DNA of 64,000 nucleotides, taken from the NCBI RefSeq assembly GCF_010731715.1, contig NZ_AP022587.1, positions 5,828,001-5,892,000 on the forward strand. Reading direction: 5' to 3'. Below the pieces are notes generated by a model that saw only the letters and a list, made by a program, of their open reading frames with translations, had not been told where the DNA came from and made no database searches. Made by a program: the position numbers and the translations under genes. Position 1 is the stretch's first letter; the number at the start of each line of letters is the position of its first letter. The DNA is from Mycobacterium stomatepiae (GTDB lineage: Bacteria > Actinomycetota > Actinomycetes > Mycobacteriales > Mycobacteriaceae). Positions 1 through 8,549 of this stretch are shown here, piece by piece.

Positions 1-503
1 TCGTCATTGTTGATTTTCTCGAAGACCTGGTGACAGACGGGGTCCTCCACGGACTCGAGCAGGAACTTCAGCAACGCGCCGTCGAGGGCCACCTCCAGCA
101 TCGGAATGACCGTGCCCAGCACCGACAGCGGCATGTCGTCGGCGAAGGTGTCCAGCCACTCGATGGCCAGCTTGATGTTGACGTTGGGCTTGGGGATCTC
201 GCCGTCGTCGAGCATGCCCCAGCGCTTCATCAGCGCCAACTCCGCATTGGCATGGCGCTGCTCCTCCGCGTGGAAGTACCGGTAGATTTCGGCGATCGTC
301 GGGGTAGGCGCCTTCTTGGCCAGCGCCGCAAATCCGCGGGCGCCGATGTTCTCGATCCAGCACAGGTCGGCCATGAAGGCCTTGAGCTTGGGCCGGAATT
401 CGGGCCGAATGGTGTCGGCACCCGGTGCGTCCCAGTCGATATCGGCGAGTGCCCACTGCCGATCCTTGATCTTGGCGAGCATGGCTTCCATGTCGATGGC
501 CAC
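1..503 (-). CDS. Ferritin-like domain protein, 3' part cut off by window edge
   Basis: Reads leftward from a GTG at 503 and runs off the window. The GTG is preceded by GGGAAGGGAG at good spacing; an ATG five codons in (491) is the alternative. The visible 167 residues are rich in helix and include the run YFHAEEQRHANAELALMKRW, with acidic residues and histidine placed as in the diiron sites of ferritin-like proteins. I infer a ferritin-like metal or oxidoreductase protein; the substrate is unknown. It lies 24 bp behind an SDR gene and is probably the third gene of an operon with that SDR and an esterase. The C-terminus is not seen, so the full set of metal ligands cannot be checked. Confidence 0.7.
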   Translation of the reverse strand, partial: MAIDMEAMLAKIKDRQWALADIDWDAPGADTIRPEFRPKLKAFMADLCWIENIGARGFAALAKKAPTPTIAEIYRYFHAEEQRHANAELALMKRWGMLDDGEIPKPNVNIKLAIEWLDTFADDMPLSVLGTVIPMLEVALDGALLKFLLESVEDPVCHQVFEKINND

Positions 504-527
504 TTCTGGCTCCCTTCCCCTTGTCTG

Positions 528-1397
528 TCAGTGCATGTTTGCGCGGGATACCAGGCCGACCGCTCGGGTATAGGCCTGTGGGGCAATATGTTTGATGTTC
601 CAACCGACCTTGGCGTCGAGTTGTGGCATGCTGTAGAGCTCGCCGCGGTCATGAGCATCCAGGCAGATCCGCGCCACCTTCTGCGCCGAGAACCCGTTCC
701 AGCGCATCAGTTTGTTGGCGAGATCGCTGGATTCCTCGGTGATGCGGCCTGATGCGACGATGTTGGTCTTGACGAACGTCGGGCATAGGACGGTGACCCG
801 GATTCCGGTGCCGGACAGCTCGGCGGCCAGTGTTTCGGACAGCGAAAGCACGCCGGCCTTGCTGACGTTGTAGGCGGCCATGCCGGGAGCGGCACCGAAC
901 GCCGCCGCCGAGGCGACATTGATGATGCCCCTTGGGGCATGCCCGGATTCACAAGGCCCGGCCGCGCGCAGGATCGGGGTGAACACGTGGCAGCTGTGTA
1001 TCGGACCCCACAGGTTGACGCCCAGGGTCCACACCCAATCATCCAGGGGCACATCGCCGATGGCCGCGCCGCCGGCACCGACGCCGGCGTTGTTGATGAC
1101 CAGCGTGGGTGCGGACCCGAAGAAGGTCTGTGCCGCTTCGGCCAGCGCGCTGACGTCGTCGATCCGCGAGACGTCGCAGCGCATCGCCATCGCCTTCGCG
1201 CTCAGCCCGGCGATCGTATCGGCGGTCTCTTGCGCGGCGGCTTCGTCAATGTCGCTGCAGACCACCGCGCCGCCGCGGCGGCCCAGCTCGACCGCGAACG
1301 CGGCGCCGATCCCGCTGCCGGCCCCGGTCACCACCGCCAACGCGCTGTTGCTGGTGGTCTTGGACGAGCGGAGCAGGTTGCCCAGTGGTCCGAGCAT
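528..1397 (-). CDS. Short-chain dehydrogenase/reductase (SDR)
   Basis: Classical SDR of 289 residues, expected to oxidise or reduce a hydroxyl/carbonyl with NAD(P). It shows the TGAGSGIG nucleotide-binding motif near the N-terminus, NNAG at mid-protein, a catalytic serine in NVASAAAF, and YNVSK for the Tyr/Lys pair. The start at 1397 is chosen because it sits 2 nt after the stop of the upstream esterase and gives a normal N-terminus; longer frames would overlap the esterase. The SDR-plus-esterase pairing recalls lipR-sadH of the M. tuberculosis mymA operon, but the resemblance is by context only. Substrate unknown. Confidence 0.85.
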   Translation of the reverse strand: MLGPLGNLLRSSKTTSNSALAVVTGAGSGIGAAFAVELGRRGGAVVCSDIDEAAAQETADTIAGLSAKAMAMRCDVSRIDDVSALAEAAQTFFGSAPTLVINNAGVGAGGAAIGDVPLDDWVWTLGVNLWGPIHSCHVFTPILRAAGPCESGHAPRGIINVASAAAFGAAPGMAAYNVSKAGVLSLSETLAAELSGTGIRVTVLCPTFVKTNIVASGRITEESSDLANKLMRWNGFSAQKVARICLDAHDRGELYSMPQLDAKVGWNIKHIAPQAYTRAVGLVSRANMH

Positions 1398-1399
1398 CG

Positions 1400-2419
1400 T
1401 CAGCCCGCCTCGTCGGCCAGGACGCGCGCATCCTGCAACGCGTGAGCGATGAACCGTACGACGTAGGCCATGGCCTTGGCGGCTTCGGGTGTCATCCGCG
1501 GAAGTGCTTGGAACACATGGACTTGGTGCGGCCACACTTGCAGCTCGCAGCGGCCGTCGGCCGCCTTGATGTCCGCGGCCAGCTGCCGTGCGTCGTCCTG
1601 CAGTATTTCGGCCCCGCCGGCCTGAACAAGCGTCGGGGGCAGCGTCGGTCCGCCGGCGACGTCGAGCGTCAACCGGGGGTGGGTGAGGTCGACACCCGGG
1701 TGATAGAGCGCGACCAGGCGGACCGCGTCGGCCACCCGGATGGCGGGATCGGGGCGAATCTTCTCGCGGGCGAGCGAGCGCGCGAACGTCATGTCGATCA
1801 GCGGCGAGAACAGCACCAGGGCGGCCGGAGATTGCGCCGCGACCTCGGGTTGCAACAGCATATCGACCGTCAGGTGGCCGCCCGCCGAATCACCGGCGAT
1901 CACAATCTGTTTCGCCGGTACGCCACACGTTTGTACCAGCCAATCCCAGCCCGCCCGAACATCGTCGGCGGCGGTCGGGAAGTGATGGCGCGGCGCCAGC
2001 CGGTAGTCGATGCTGAACACCGGCAGCCCGGTGAGCGACGACAGCCACGATGTCAACCGCCGGTGGGTCTTTGGTGAACACACGGCGTAACCGCTGCCGT
2101 GCACGTAGTAGATGGCTTCGGTGACGGTCGACGAGCGGGGGGTCTCGCTCGTTGGGGTGCGGGGGCCGTACACCCATTCGCCCTTGACCCGGCGGCCGTC
2201 GGGCAACCTCGTGTCGACCTGTTGGGCGCGGGTTCCTGTCAGCGAGGGGCCGAAGGTGGCCATGACCCGCGCGATCATCCGACGTGACAACCAGATTCCC
2301 CATGCCCGTTCGGGCGGCACCAGTCCGCTGAACGGCCGCAAGGTGTACGCACTCACCGCTGCCGCTGCCGCGCCGCGAGACCGCAGCGACCCGCGGGCCG
2401 GGACGACCATGTCCGCCAT
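1400..2419 (-). CDS. HSL-family alpha/beta hydrolase (esterase/lipase)
   Basis: A 339-residue alpha/beta hydrolase of the hormone-sensitive-lipase type. It has an oxyanion-hole segment YYVHGSGYAVCSP (HGSG in place of the usual HGGG), the nucleophile elbow AGDSAGG, and a late histidine in HQVHVFQ. Such enzymes cleave short or medium acyl esters. It is the first gene of a leftward operon; its TGA is 2 nt from the ATG of the SDR, so the two are probably co-translated. A lipR- or lipK-like role is possible, but the substrate cannot be read from the sequence. Confidence 0.85.
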   Translation of the reverse strand: MADMVVPARGSLRSRGAAAAAVSAYTLRPFSGLVPPERAWGIWLSRRMIARVMATFGPSLTGTRAQQVDTRLPDGRRVKGEWVYGPRTPTSETPRSSTVTEAIYYVHGSGYAVCSPKTHRRLTSWLSSLTGLPVFSIDYRLAPRHHFPTAADDVRAGWDWLVQTCGVPAKQIVIAGDSAGGHLTVDMLLQPEVAAQSPAALVLFSPLIDMTFARSLAREKIRPDPAIRVADAVRLVALYHPGVDLTHPRLTLDVAGGPTLPPTLVQAGGAEILQDDARQLAADIKAADGRCELQVWPHQVHVFQALPRMTPEAAKAMAYVVRFIAHALQDARVLADEAG

Positions 2420-2524
2420 GCCAGGTAGTCAACCGCAAATGGTGACATTCGCCAATGGCAGCTTTGCGGAGTCGGCGGGCGCCTGTAGACGCGGTTGGTC
2501 GGAGTAGGGGGGGTCGGGGTGCGC

Positions 2525-3040
2525 TCAGTCGACGATCGAGGACAGAGCCGTGGTGAGGTCTTCTTCCTCGACAGCATCGGTGAAGTGGGTCAGATAGGTG
2601 CCGTCGGGTCCGAGGACGTAGGTGAACGCCGAATGTGGCATCCGGTAGCCGCCGGGTTCGTCATGGTCGGAGACCTCGGTGGAAAAGACCCGAAACGTTC
2701 TCTTCGCCCACTCGATCTGCTGCGGCGATCCGGTGAGACCCGTGAAGCGCGGATGTGCCTCTGCCAGAAACTCTTTCATCACCGCGGGAGTGTCGCGCTG
2801 CGGGTCCACCGTCAGGTACAGCGGCTGGATGCGCTCGGCTCGTGGACCCAGCCGATCGAGCACCGCCGAGAGCCGGGCCAGAGCCCGGGGGCATACCGCC
2901 TTGCAGTGCGTGAAACCGAAAAAGATCACGACATACTTGCCGCGGTAGGTCCGTCCGTTGACTTGGTGTCCATTGTCATCGACCAAGTCGAAGGTGCCGC
3001 GAACGTGGTGAGCGGCAACCTTGGGCAAGGGCGTATTCAT
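2525..3040 (-). CDS. SCO1/SenC-family copper chaperone or thioredoxin-fold protein
   Basis: A 171-residue SCO-family protein. The thioredoxin-like core carries the copper-binding CKAVCP (CxxxCP) motif after FFGFTH, and a distal His in MPHSAF before YVLGPDG, the three ligands expected for SCO proteins that deliver copper to cytochrome oxidase CuA or act as redox sensors. No signal peptide or N-terminal membrane helix is visible, which is unusual because most SCO proteins are membrane anchored; it may be cytosolic or its start may be mis-set. It begins 8 bp after the preceding deazaflavin-type reductase gene on the same strand, so the pair is likely one operon. Confidence 0.85.
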   Translation of the reverse strand: MNTPLPKVAAHHVRGTFDLVDDNGHQVNGRTYRGKYVVIFFGFTHCKAVCPRALARLSAVLDRLGPRAERIQPLYLTVDPQRDTPAVMKEFLAEAHPRFTGLTGSPQQIEWAKRTFRVFSTEVSDHDEPGGYRMPHSAFTYVLGPDGTYLTHFTDAVEEEDLTTALSSIVD

Positions 3041-3048
3041 CGGAGGAT

Positions 3049-3501
3049 CTAGCCGCGGCGCTGCAGCGTGAACACCGGGATGGTGCGCGTGGTCTTCGCT
3101 TGGTAGTCACCGAAATACGGTGCGACGGACACAATCTCGCCGAACAGCCGATCGCGCTCGTCACCCTCGGCTTCCCGGGCCGTGGCCGGGAACGACTCGG
3201 TGCCCACCTCCACGCGGACTTCCGGAGTAGCGCGCAAGTTGTGCACCCAGGCGGGGTCTTTGGGCGCACCGCCACGGGAGCCGGCGACCACCATGGCGCC
3301 ATCGATCGTGAAATATGCCAACGCCGTTAGGCGCGAAAGACCCGACTTGGCGCCGGTCGTGGTCAGCAACAACACCCCGATGTCTTCGAAGACGCCACCG
3401 ACGTTGCCGTCGTTTTCCCGAAACTCCTGGATGATCTGGTCGTTGAACGTCTGCAGCGCCACCGTATCGGTGCGGAATCGTTCAGGATCAAACTCTTGCA
3501 T
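3049..3501 (-). CDS. Deazaflavin (F420)-dependent nitroreductase-family protein
   Basis: About 150 residues, matching the Ddn-like split-barrel family by the segments LLLTTTGAKSGLSR, ALAYFTIDGAMVVAGSRGG, and DPAWVHNLRATPEVRVEVG. Members bind F420 or related flavins and reduce quinones or nitro compounds. The start at 3501 (MQEFDPERF) is chosen because it begins the conserved part; an upstream start at 3552 would add a 17-residue non-conserved tail. It lies directly upstream of the SCO gene and is probably co-transcribed. The physiological substrate is not evident. Confidence 0.8.
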   Translation of the reverse strand: MQEFDPERFRTDTVALQTFNDQIIQEFRENDGNVGGVFEDIGVLLLTTTGAKSGLSRLTALAYFTIDGAMVVAGSRGGAPKDPAWVHNLRATPEVRVEVGTESFPATAREAEGDERDRLFGEIVSVAPYFGDYQAKTTRTIPVFTLQRRG

Positions 3502-3695
3502 CCTCTCGAAAGTAGAGCGGTTGGTGCCGGGTGGGGGACTGCCGACCGTCAAGACAACGATTGTTGTCCCGACGGTGGGCAGTTGGGACGCACCGTCACG
3601 TCGCGTCAGTGCGTCCTTCGTCAGTGCGACGAGGAGGGACGATCACACCACTTGAGACCAGGGATGACCAGGGCCGAGAGATGCCTGCGGCGGCG

Positions 3696-4243
3696 TCAGT
3701 CTGGGCTTCGGGCAATCATGGTCGCGTTGGTCTCTTGGTTTGGGGGCGTGAACGGAGCCACTGTCGACGCCGCCCCGGATGCGGCCGCGTAGCCATCCAT
3801 CGCCGTCACATCCTGTCCCCACATCTGTGCGTAGTCGGCCTCCGTCGTGGCGATCGCCGTGCCGTTCTGGCCGAGGAAGTTGGTGGCGACCAACGCCTGC
3901 AGGAAGCTGCGATTGGCCGGATCCGCTGCCGGAGGCACCGTCATTGCGAACGTTGTTTCAAAGGCCGCCGTTGTCTCTTGCGCCTTGGCTGCGGTGAGGT
4001 CTACGGTTGCGGCCGACGTCGCCGTCCACTCCGCATACTTTCCAACTGCGGCGGTTGCCGCCGCCGCATCCCATCCCAAGACGAATCTGTGAGCTCAGAC
4101 ATCGCCGACTGACAAAAACACGCCATCGAATACAAGTCCTCGGCCAGGTTGCCCCAGGCTGTCGCGGCGGCTCTCATCGGTGCCGAGCCCGGGCCGGCAT
4201 ATATTCGCGCGGAATTGATTTCCGGTGCGAGCGCGAAATCCAT
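3696..4243 (-). pseudogene. PPE-family gene, frameshifted and short
   Basis: The first frame begins MDFALAPEINSARIYAGPGS, a standard PPE N-terminus, and runs to about 4080. The PPE domain continues in another frame with VPPAADPANR, LVATNFLGQN, YAQMWGQD and APFTPP, ending at a stop at 3696. The break coincides with a perfect 5-bp tandem duplication (ATCCC ATCCC, + strand 4068-4077). Removing one copy joins the frames as SSWDAAAATAAVGKYAEW, just where PPE proteins have an alanine-rich helix. Even repaired, it would be only about 180 residues, a PPE core with no C-terminal domain. No PE partner is seen next to it. Confidence 0.85.
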
Positions 4244-4363
4244 TGCGAGAATTCGTTGTCAGCGCAGGTCGGTTCATGCCATCGATATTGCGCGCTACAA
4301 GTCCGCGGCAGTAAAGGTTCCACTGTTGTGGACTCACAATGTGCGTTTGTGATTGGATTGATT

Positions 4364-5302
4364 ATGGTCCTCAGCCCTCGCATGCCGGAACTGTCGGCGT
4401 TTGAAGTCTTTCTCGCGGTCGCCAAGACAGGCAGCCTTGGCGCCGCGGCTCGAGAACTTGGCTTGACGCAGCAGGCGGTTTCGGCGCGAATCTCGTCGAT
4501 CGAATCGCAAACCGGTGTGCGGCTTGCAATTCGAAGTGTTCGCGGCACCGACCTGACCTCGGCGGGGGTTGTTGTCGCGGAATGGGCTCAGCGGTTGATC
4601 GATGTTGCGTATCACGTCGATGCTGGATTGGCATCGCTGCGAACCGAAAGTCGTCAGAAGATAAAAGTGGTCGCGAGCTTGACCATTGCCGAGCAGCTGA
4701 TGCCTCGCTGGCTGGTGTTAATGCACGCGGAGGCGTCCCGTCGTGGCCAATCCCCACCGGAAGTAATTCTTACCGCCACCAACAGCGAGCACGCAATTTC
4801 AGAAGTCCGCAACGGGACCGCAGACCTCGGATTCATCGAAAGCCCAGGCGTGCCAAAGGCGCTCCGTAGTCGCGTTGTCGCGCAGGACGAACTCGTCGTC
4901 ATCGTGTCGCCCGACCACAAGTGGGCTCGTCGCTCGAGAATCCTAAGTGCGCGTGAACTTTGCGACACGCCGCTTGTTGCGCGAGAGCCGGGGTCGGGTA
5001 CCCGCGATTGGCTAACCGGTGCGCTGCGCGAAGTTCTCGGTGACGGGGTGGAACAGGCAATCCCGATGCTGGAGTTGTCGTCGGCGGCGGCGGTGCGCGG
5101 AGCCGTCGTTGCCGGTGCCGGGCCCGCTGTGATGAGCAGGCTTGCCGTGGCCGACGATCTTGCCGTCGGACGACTACGCGCCGTCGAAGTGCCGGAGCTT
5201 CGCTTGCGTCGTCAGCTGAGAGCCATATGGATTGGCGGACGCACTCCGCCCGCTGGGGCCATCCGAGATCTGCTGAACCACATCAGTACTAACGCAGTGT
5301 GA
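4364..5302 (+). CDS. LysR-type transcriptional regulator
   Basis: A 312-residue LysR regulator. The N-terminal winged helix-turn-helix reads FLAVAKTGSLGAAARELGLT followed by QQAVSARISSIE; the C-terminal two-lobe effector domain follows (for example GTADLGFIESPG and ELVVIVSPDHKWA). The start at 4364 places the HTH at the usual distance from the N-terminus; the frame is open further upstream but without conserved sequence. It diverges from the broken PPE gene and converges on an FAD oxidoreductase, with the two coding ends overlapping by 14 bp. It may control that neighbour. Local base composition is lower in GC than the flanks (about half G+C around 4200-4260), suggesting acquired DNA. Confidence 0.9.
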   Translation: MVLSPRMPELSAFEVFLAVAKTGSLGAAARELGLTQQAVSARISSIESQTGVRLAIRSVRGTDLTSAGVVVAEWAQRLIDVAYHVDAGLASLRTESRQKIKVVASLTIAEQLMPRWLVLMHAEASRRGQSPPEVILTATNSEHAISEVRNGTADLGFIESPGVPKALRSRVVAQDELVVIVSPDHKWARRSRILSARELCDTPLVAREPGSGTRDWLTGALREVLGDGVEQAIPMLELSSAAAVRGAVVAGAGPAVMSRLAVADDLAVGRLRAVEVPELRLRRQLRAIWIGGRTPPAGAIRDLLNHISTNAV

Positions 5303-6368
5303 GTGCTACGCCGTCAGCGAGACGACTCGCGTCCTGCTGGCAGCTCATCCACAGCGGCAAGACGTCGTTCAGTCGCTGCATGAACTTTGCCAGGCCAATC
5401 CGATAATGCCCAGATTCCAGCCGGTCGATCCGGTACTCGGGGAATGCGATTCCCACACCGAACAGCCCAGGGGCCAGAATGCCATTCGCGGTGTCGCATT
5501 CTAGCGATCCCCACTGTGGCGTTTCCGGGAGCCGCCTGCGTTGGAATCCGACCGTGTAGACAACGTGGTCGCACGCGCGAAGCCGCTCTTGAAACTCCGG
5601 ACTCAGCACGGAGTGCCTTTCCAGGCGTTCCGGGCATCTGCCGTCGATGTTCTCGCGGGCCCAACGAGCGGCCTGCCCTTTGAGGCCGGTGCCGTCGAAT
5701 AGTATCCAACCTTTAACGGAGACCGCGTATTTGAGTGGACTACGGTAGAAGTTGACGATATTTTTCACCGGTGTCCCCAAGAGGTTTGGCAACACGACCA
5801 TCGTCGAGTGAGAAGATCCGAAGACGGCGACTGTGGCGCCTTCGAGGGAGAGACGTTCGAGCTTGTCTGGATCGAGCGCCGTTTCGATCGGAATCTCCTC
5901 CAACTCGGGGTATGACAGCTTCTTGGGAACCGCGCCAACCGCGAGGATCACGTTTTTCGAGGTGATTTCGTCACGGTTGGTCTTCACGGTCCACCGGTTG
6001 TCGTGTAGTGAAAGCTCCACTGCGATGTCTCGGTAGCTGCACACCTGCTCACGGAGGTGTTTGGTGATCCACACCAGGGGATCGGCGACTAGCCCGAGCG
6101 GGCATGTTCGATGTGGTTCGATGCTGCTCAGTTCGAAGGCAGGCGCATCCGCAAAGCGAAACGAGGGCGAGGCCGTCAAGAACTCGAGAAACTGCGCGAC
6201 TGTAGTGTTGCCGGGCACTGCGCGCCATTTGCCGCCGAAGTCGCCCGCCGCGAAATCGGGATCGAGCCAAGCGATTTCCTCGGCCGCTACGCCGCAGTCG
6301 AGCAACTTGGCAACCGCGGCGATGCCCGCGGGCCCTGCTCCGATCACCGTCCAGTTGTACATAGTCAT
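5289..6368 (-). CDS. FAD/NAD(P)-dependent oxidoreductase (monooxygenase-like)
   Basis: A 359-residue flavoprotein. The N-terminus carries the FAD Rossmann motif IGAGPAGIAAVAKL, followed by GGKW. A second nucleotide motif, VAVFGSSHSTMVV, lies mid-protein, as in N-hydroxylating and FMO-type monooxygenases, and VVYTVGFQ lies near the C-terminus. The start at 6368 is supported by GGGAG upstream; the frame extends to 6449 without conserved sequence. It resembles the lysine/ornithine N-monooxygenase superfamily in a broad sense but is shorter than MbtG and lacks a clear substrate signature. It converges on the LysR gene with overlapping ends. Function beyond FAD-dependent oxidoreductase is unknown. 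Confidence 0.8.
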   Translation of the reverse strand: MTMYNWTVIGAGPAGIAAVAKLLDCGVAAEEIAWLDPDFAAGDFGGKWRAVPGNTTVAQFLEFLTASPSFRFADAPAFELSSIEPHRTCPLGLVADPLVWITKHLREQVCSYRDIAVELSLHDNRWTVKTNRDEITSKNVILAVGAVPKKLSYPELEEIPIETALDPDKLERLSLEGATVAVFGSSHSTMVVLPNLLGTPVKNIVNFYRSPLKYAVSVKGWILFDGTGLKGQAARWARENIDGRCPERLERHSVLSPEFQERLRACDHVVYTVGFQRRRLPETPQWGSLECDTANGILAPGLFGVGIAFPEYRIDRLESGHYRIGLAKFMQRLNDVLPLWMSCQQDASRLADGVALTLR

Positions 6369-6533
6369 TTCGGGTCTCCCGGGTAGAAGGGAATTCGATG
6401 CGCTGGGTCGGATCACGATCGGCATGAACGAAAGCCTGCACTCCAACACTCACTTCGATGGTTCACCGAGCGTGCCCGCGCGAGTAGGGATGCCGTCCTT
6501 GTTGGATCACAAGCGGAGCTTGTGGGTCCCCGG

Positions 6534-7616
6534 TTACTCCGGCCGATAGCGATAGGTCGACGTCCGGATCTGATTCCCGCCGGCGCGTTTGGCCTCGTAC
6601 ATCGCGGCGTCGGCGGCCTCGACGAGGCTTTCGATGATGCGCCGGCCGGGATCTTCGATAACCATCGGCAGACGCGTGCTGCTGATGCCCAAGCTGGCGG
6701 TCACGTACCAGGGGGTGGCAGCAATCGCCACTCGCATGGCTTCGGCGGTCTCGAGCGCTTCCGGTAATCCGATGCTCTCGGCGACCAGAAATTCCTCGCC
6801 GCCGACGCGGGCGATCACCGCCTTGCCGTCACGGATTTGGCGGAGGTTGTCGGCGACGGCCACCAAGATCCGGTCTCCAGTGCCGTGACCGTAGGTGTCG
6901 TTGATGCGCTTGAAATTGTCGAGATCGATCATCAATACGCTTACGCAATGCGGGCGCTCTCCGTCGGTGAGCAGTCTGGGCGCCGTCCGATAAAAGCCCC
7001 GGCGGTTGCGCAGGCCGGTGAGCGGATCGGTCGAGGACTTCAGGGCGTCCACGGACAGCCAATGCACGAGTACCTGTCCGCAGAACGGCACGGCCAGAAT
7101 CCCCGCGCCGAGCACCAGCCAGTCGGCGGCCGCGATCAATGCGTCGCCGTTCGCGGCGATCCGGGCGGCGCAGATTGCCGCGGCGCCCGACGCGGTGCCG
7201 AGGATAAATACCAATAAGCGAGCGGAGTGGAAGAACGCGACATAGCCGGCCAGGCCACCGAATGCCGCGCACCCGAGCATTCCGTTGCGCGGGTCGTTCT
7301 GCAGGACGCAGATCGCGGCGATGCTCAGGGCCCCGACCGCCGCAAAGCTCTGAGATTGAACACGCGTCGGCCAGCGCAGCAGGTATACCAGGGCGAATCC
7401 GGCGAGGACGACTACGGCCGCCACCGCGATCGCGCGCTGCGCGGGTGCGTGGGGGCCCGACGGGCTGCTGAGCATCAGCACCGCGGCGGCCGCCAGGGTG
7501 GTCAGGATGGCCACGAGTAGAAAGCGGACGAACAGCTTCAGCCCACGCCCGGCGAGGTAGTCCGACAACCAGTCGTAGTGGTCGGGCTGTCGCCACCACG
7601 CGCTGATCCACCCCAT
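6534..7616 (-). CDS. Membrane diguanylate cyclase (GGDEF domain)
   Basis: A 360-residue protein. Roughly the first 190 residues form several hydrophobic helices (for example LLVAILTTLAAAAVLML and WLVLGAGILAVPFCG). The rest is a GGDEF domain beginning DPLTGLRNRRGF, with MIDLDNFKRINDTYGHGTGD and the active-site RVGGEEF. It should make cyclic di-GMP from two GTP at the membrane. The RxxD inhibitory site expected just before the GGEEF loop is not present (the sequence there is GKAVIARV), so product inhibition at that site is not expected. No EAL or HD-GYP domain is fused. It appears to be a single-gene unit. Confidence 0.9.
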   Translation of the reverse strand: MGWISAWWRQPDHYDWLSDYLAGRGLKLFVRFLLVAILTTLAAAAVLMLSSPSGPHAPAQRAIAVAAVVVLAGFALVYLLRWPTRVQSQSFAAVGALSIAAICVLQNDPRNGMLGCAAFGGLAGYVAFFHSARLLVFILGTASGAAAICAARIAANGDALIAAADWLVLGAGILAVPFCGQVLVHWLSVDALKSSTDPLTGLRNRRGFYRTAPRLLTDGERPHCVSVLMIDLDNFKRINDTYGHGTGDRILVAVADNLRQIRDGKAVIARVGGEEFLVAESIGLPEALETAEAMRVAIAATPWYVTASLGISSTRLPMVIEDPGRRIIESLVEAADAAMYEAKRAGGNQIRTSTYRYRPE

Positions 7617-7783
7617 GTACCGACGCCCCCCGCCCCGGTGACGTCAGGAAACGACGCTACCGACCAAACCTCCGGTCGCATGTTACTTAGCAGTAGCGCA
7701 GGTGCACGGTGGTTCGCGCAAAAGCGGGCCGGAAGCCGGGCCGCCCGATGGGAACTGATCGGCCCGGATAACGGGTTTTGCTC

Positions 7784-8344
7784 CTAGCGGCCCGGCAGCG
7801 CGAACGGCGTCGGCGCAGCGGGGCCCGCCCCTGGCAGCGGGAACGGATTGATGCCGGCACCTGGCAGCGGGAACGGCATGGCGCCGGGAAGTTGCATCGG
7901 GAACGGCATCTTGCCGTTGGCCAGCGATGTCATTACGCCCGGGCATTCCATCTGAATCGCCATGCTGGCGACCATTCCGGCCATATTCGGCGGAAGACCT
8001 TTGATCAGACCCAACTGCGATGTTACCGACGCAAGGGTCGCTCCCGGCTTGACCAGCGCCGGGCAGATCGACTGGCCGATCCCCGCAAGACTGTTGGTCA
8101 GCGAGCCGTTGGTGCCGTTTCCCATACCGTTCAGCGCAGCGGTGACGGGGTCGGGGGACGGGTCGGCCTGCGCGAGAGCGGGCAAGGCCGCCCCGGCGGT
8201 GAGTATGCCCGCCGCGACCGCGAGCGGACGGATCGCCGCCGCAGCCGCACTGATGAAATCTGCCCATACCGTCGGTTGGCGATCCCCTGAGGAGCGACGA
8301 GCCGTCTGCGGAGTCCATGGGCGGTATAGCATCAGTGCGGTCAT
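7784..8344 (-). CDS. Secreted or membrane-anchored protein with Pro-Phe-Leu-Pro-Gly repeats
   Basis: About 186 residues from an ATG at 8344 preceded by AGGAG; a longer frame begins at 8383. A hydrophobic segment at about residues 38-60 (PLAVAAGILTAGAALPALA) ends at AQA-DP, a plausible signal-peptidase site, though the 35-residue leader before it is long. The mature part has two cysteines (ICPAL and MECPGV) flanking a helical segment, then a C-terminal tail of repeated FPLPGAG-like units. I recognise it only as a mycobacterial exported hypothetical protein; no function can be assigned. Confidence 0.65.
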   Translation of the reverse strand: MTALMLYRPWTPQTARRSSGDRQPTVWADFISAAAAAIRPLAVAAGILTAGAALPALAQADPSPDPVTAALNGMGNGTNGSLTNSLAGIGQSICPALVKPGATLASVTSQLGLIKGLPPNMAGMVASMAIQMECPGVMTSLANGKMPFPMQLPGAMPFPLPGAGINPFPLPGAGPAAPTPFALPGR

Positions 8345-8447
8345 ATTGCTCCTAGGTGATTGCGAACGCGCACAGCGGCGCACTGCCTAGAACTTCGGTA
8401 ACAATCCGCAAGCTGTTACAAAACGAATCGATATACCGCTGCCCCGC

Positions 8448-8491
8448 TGGTGGGGCGGGGTGCGGAGTCTGGTGGGGTGGGGTGCGGAATC
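8448..8491. repeat. Two tandem 22-bp repeats upstream of the SDR gene
   Basis: Two adjacent 22-bp units, G-rich (each contains TGGTGGGG and GGGTGCGGA), differ at two positions. They lie 59-102 bp upstream of the SDR start at 8550, where they could affect expression or simply be replication slippage. Confidence 0.6.
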
Positions 8492-8549
8492 GCCCCGACG
8501 GATAGTCAATCCGGTGTCGCCGAGATCCGCCAAGAAGGGAAAATCGCCG

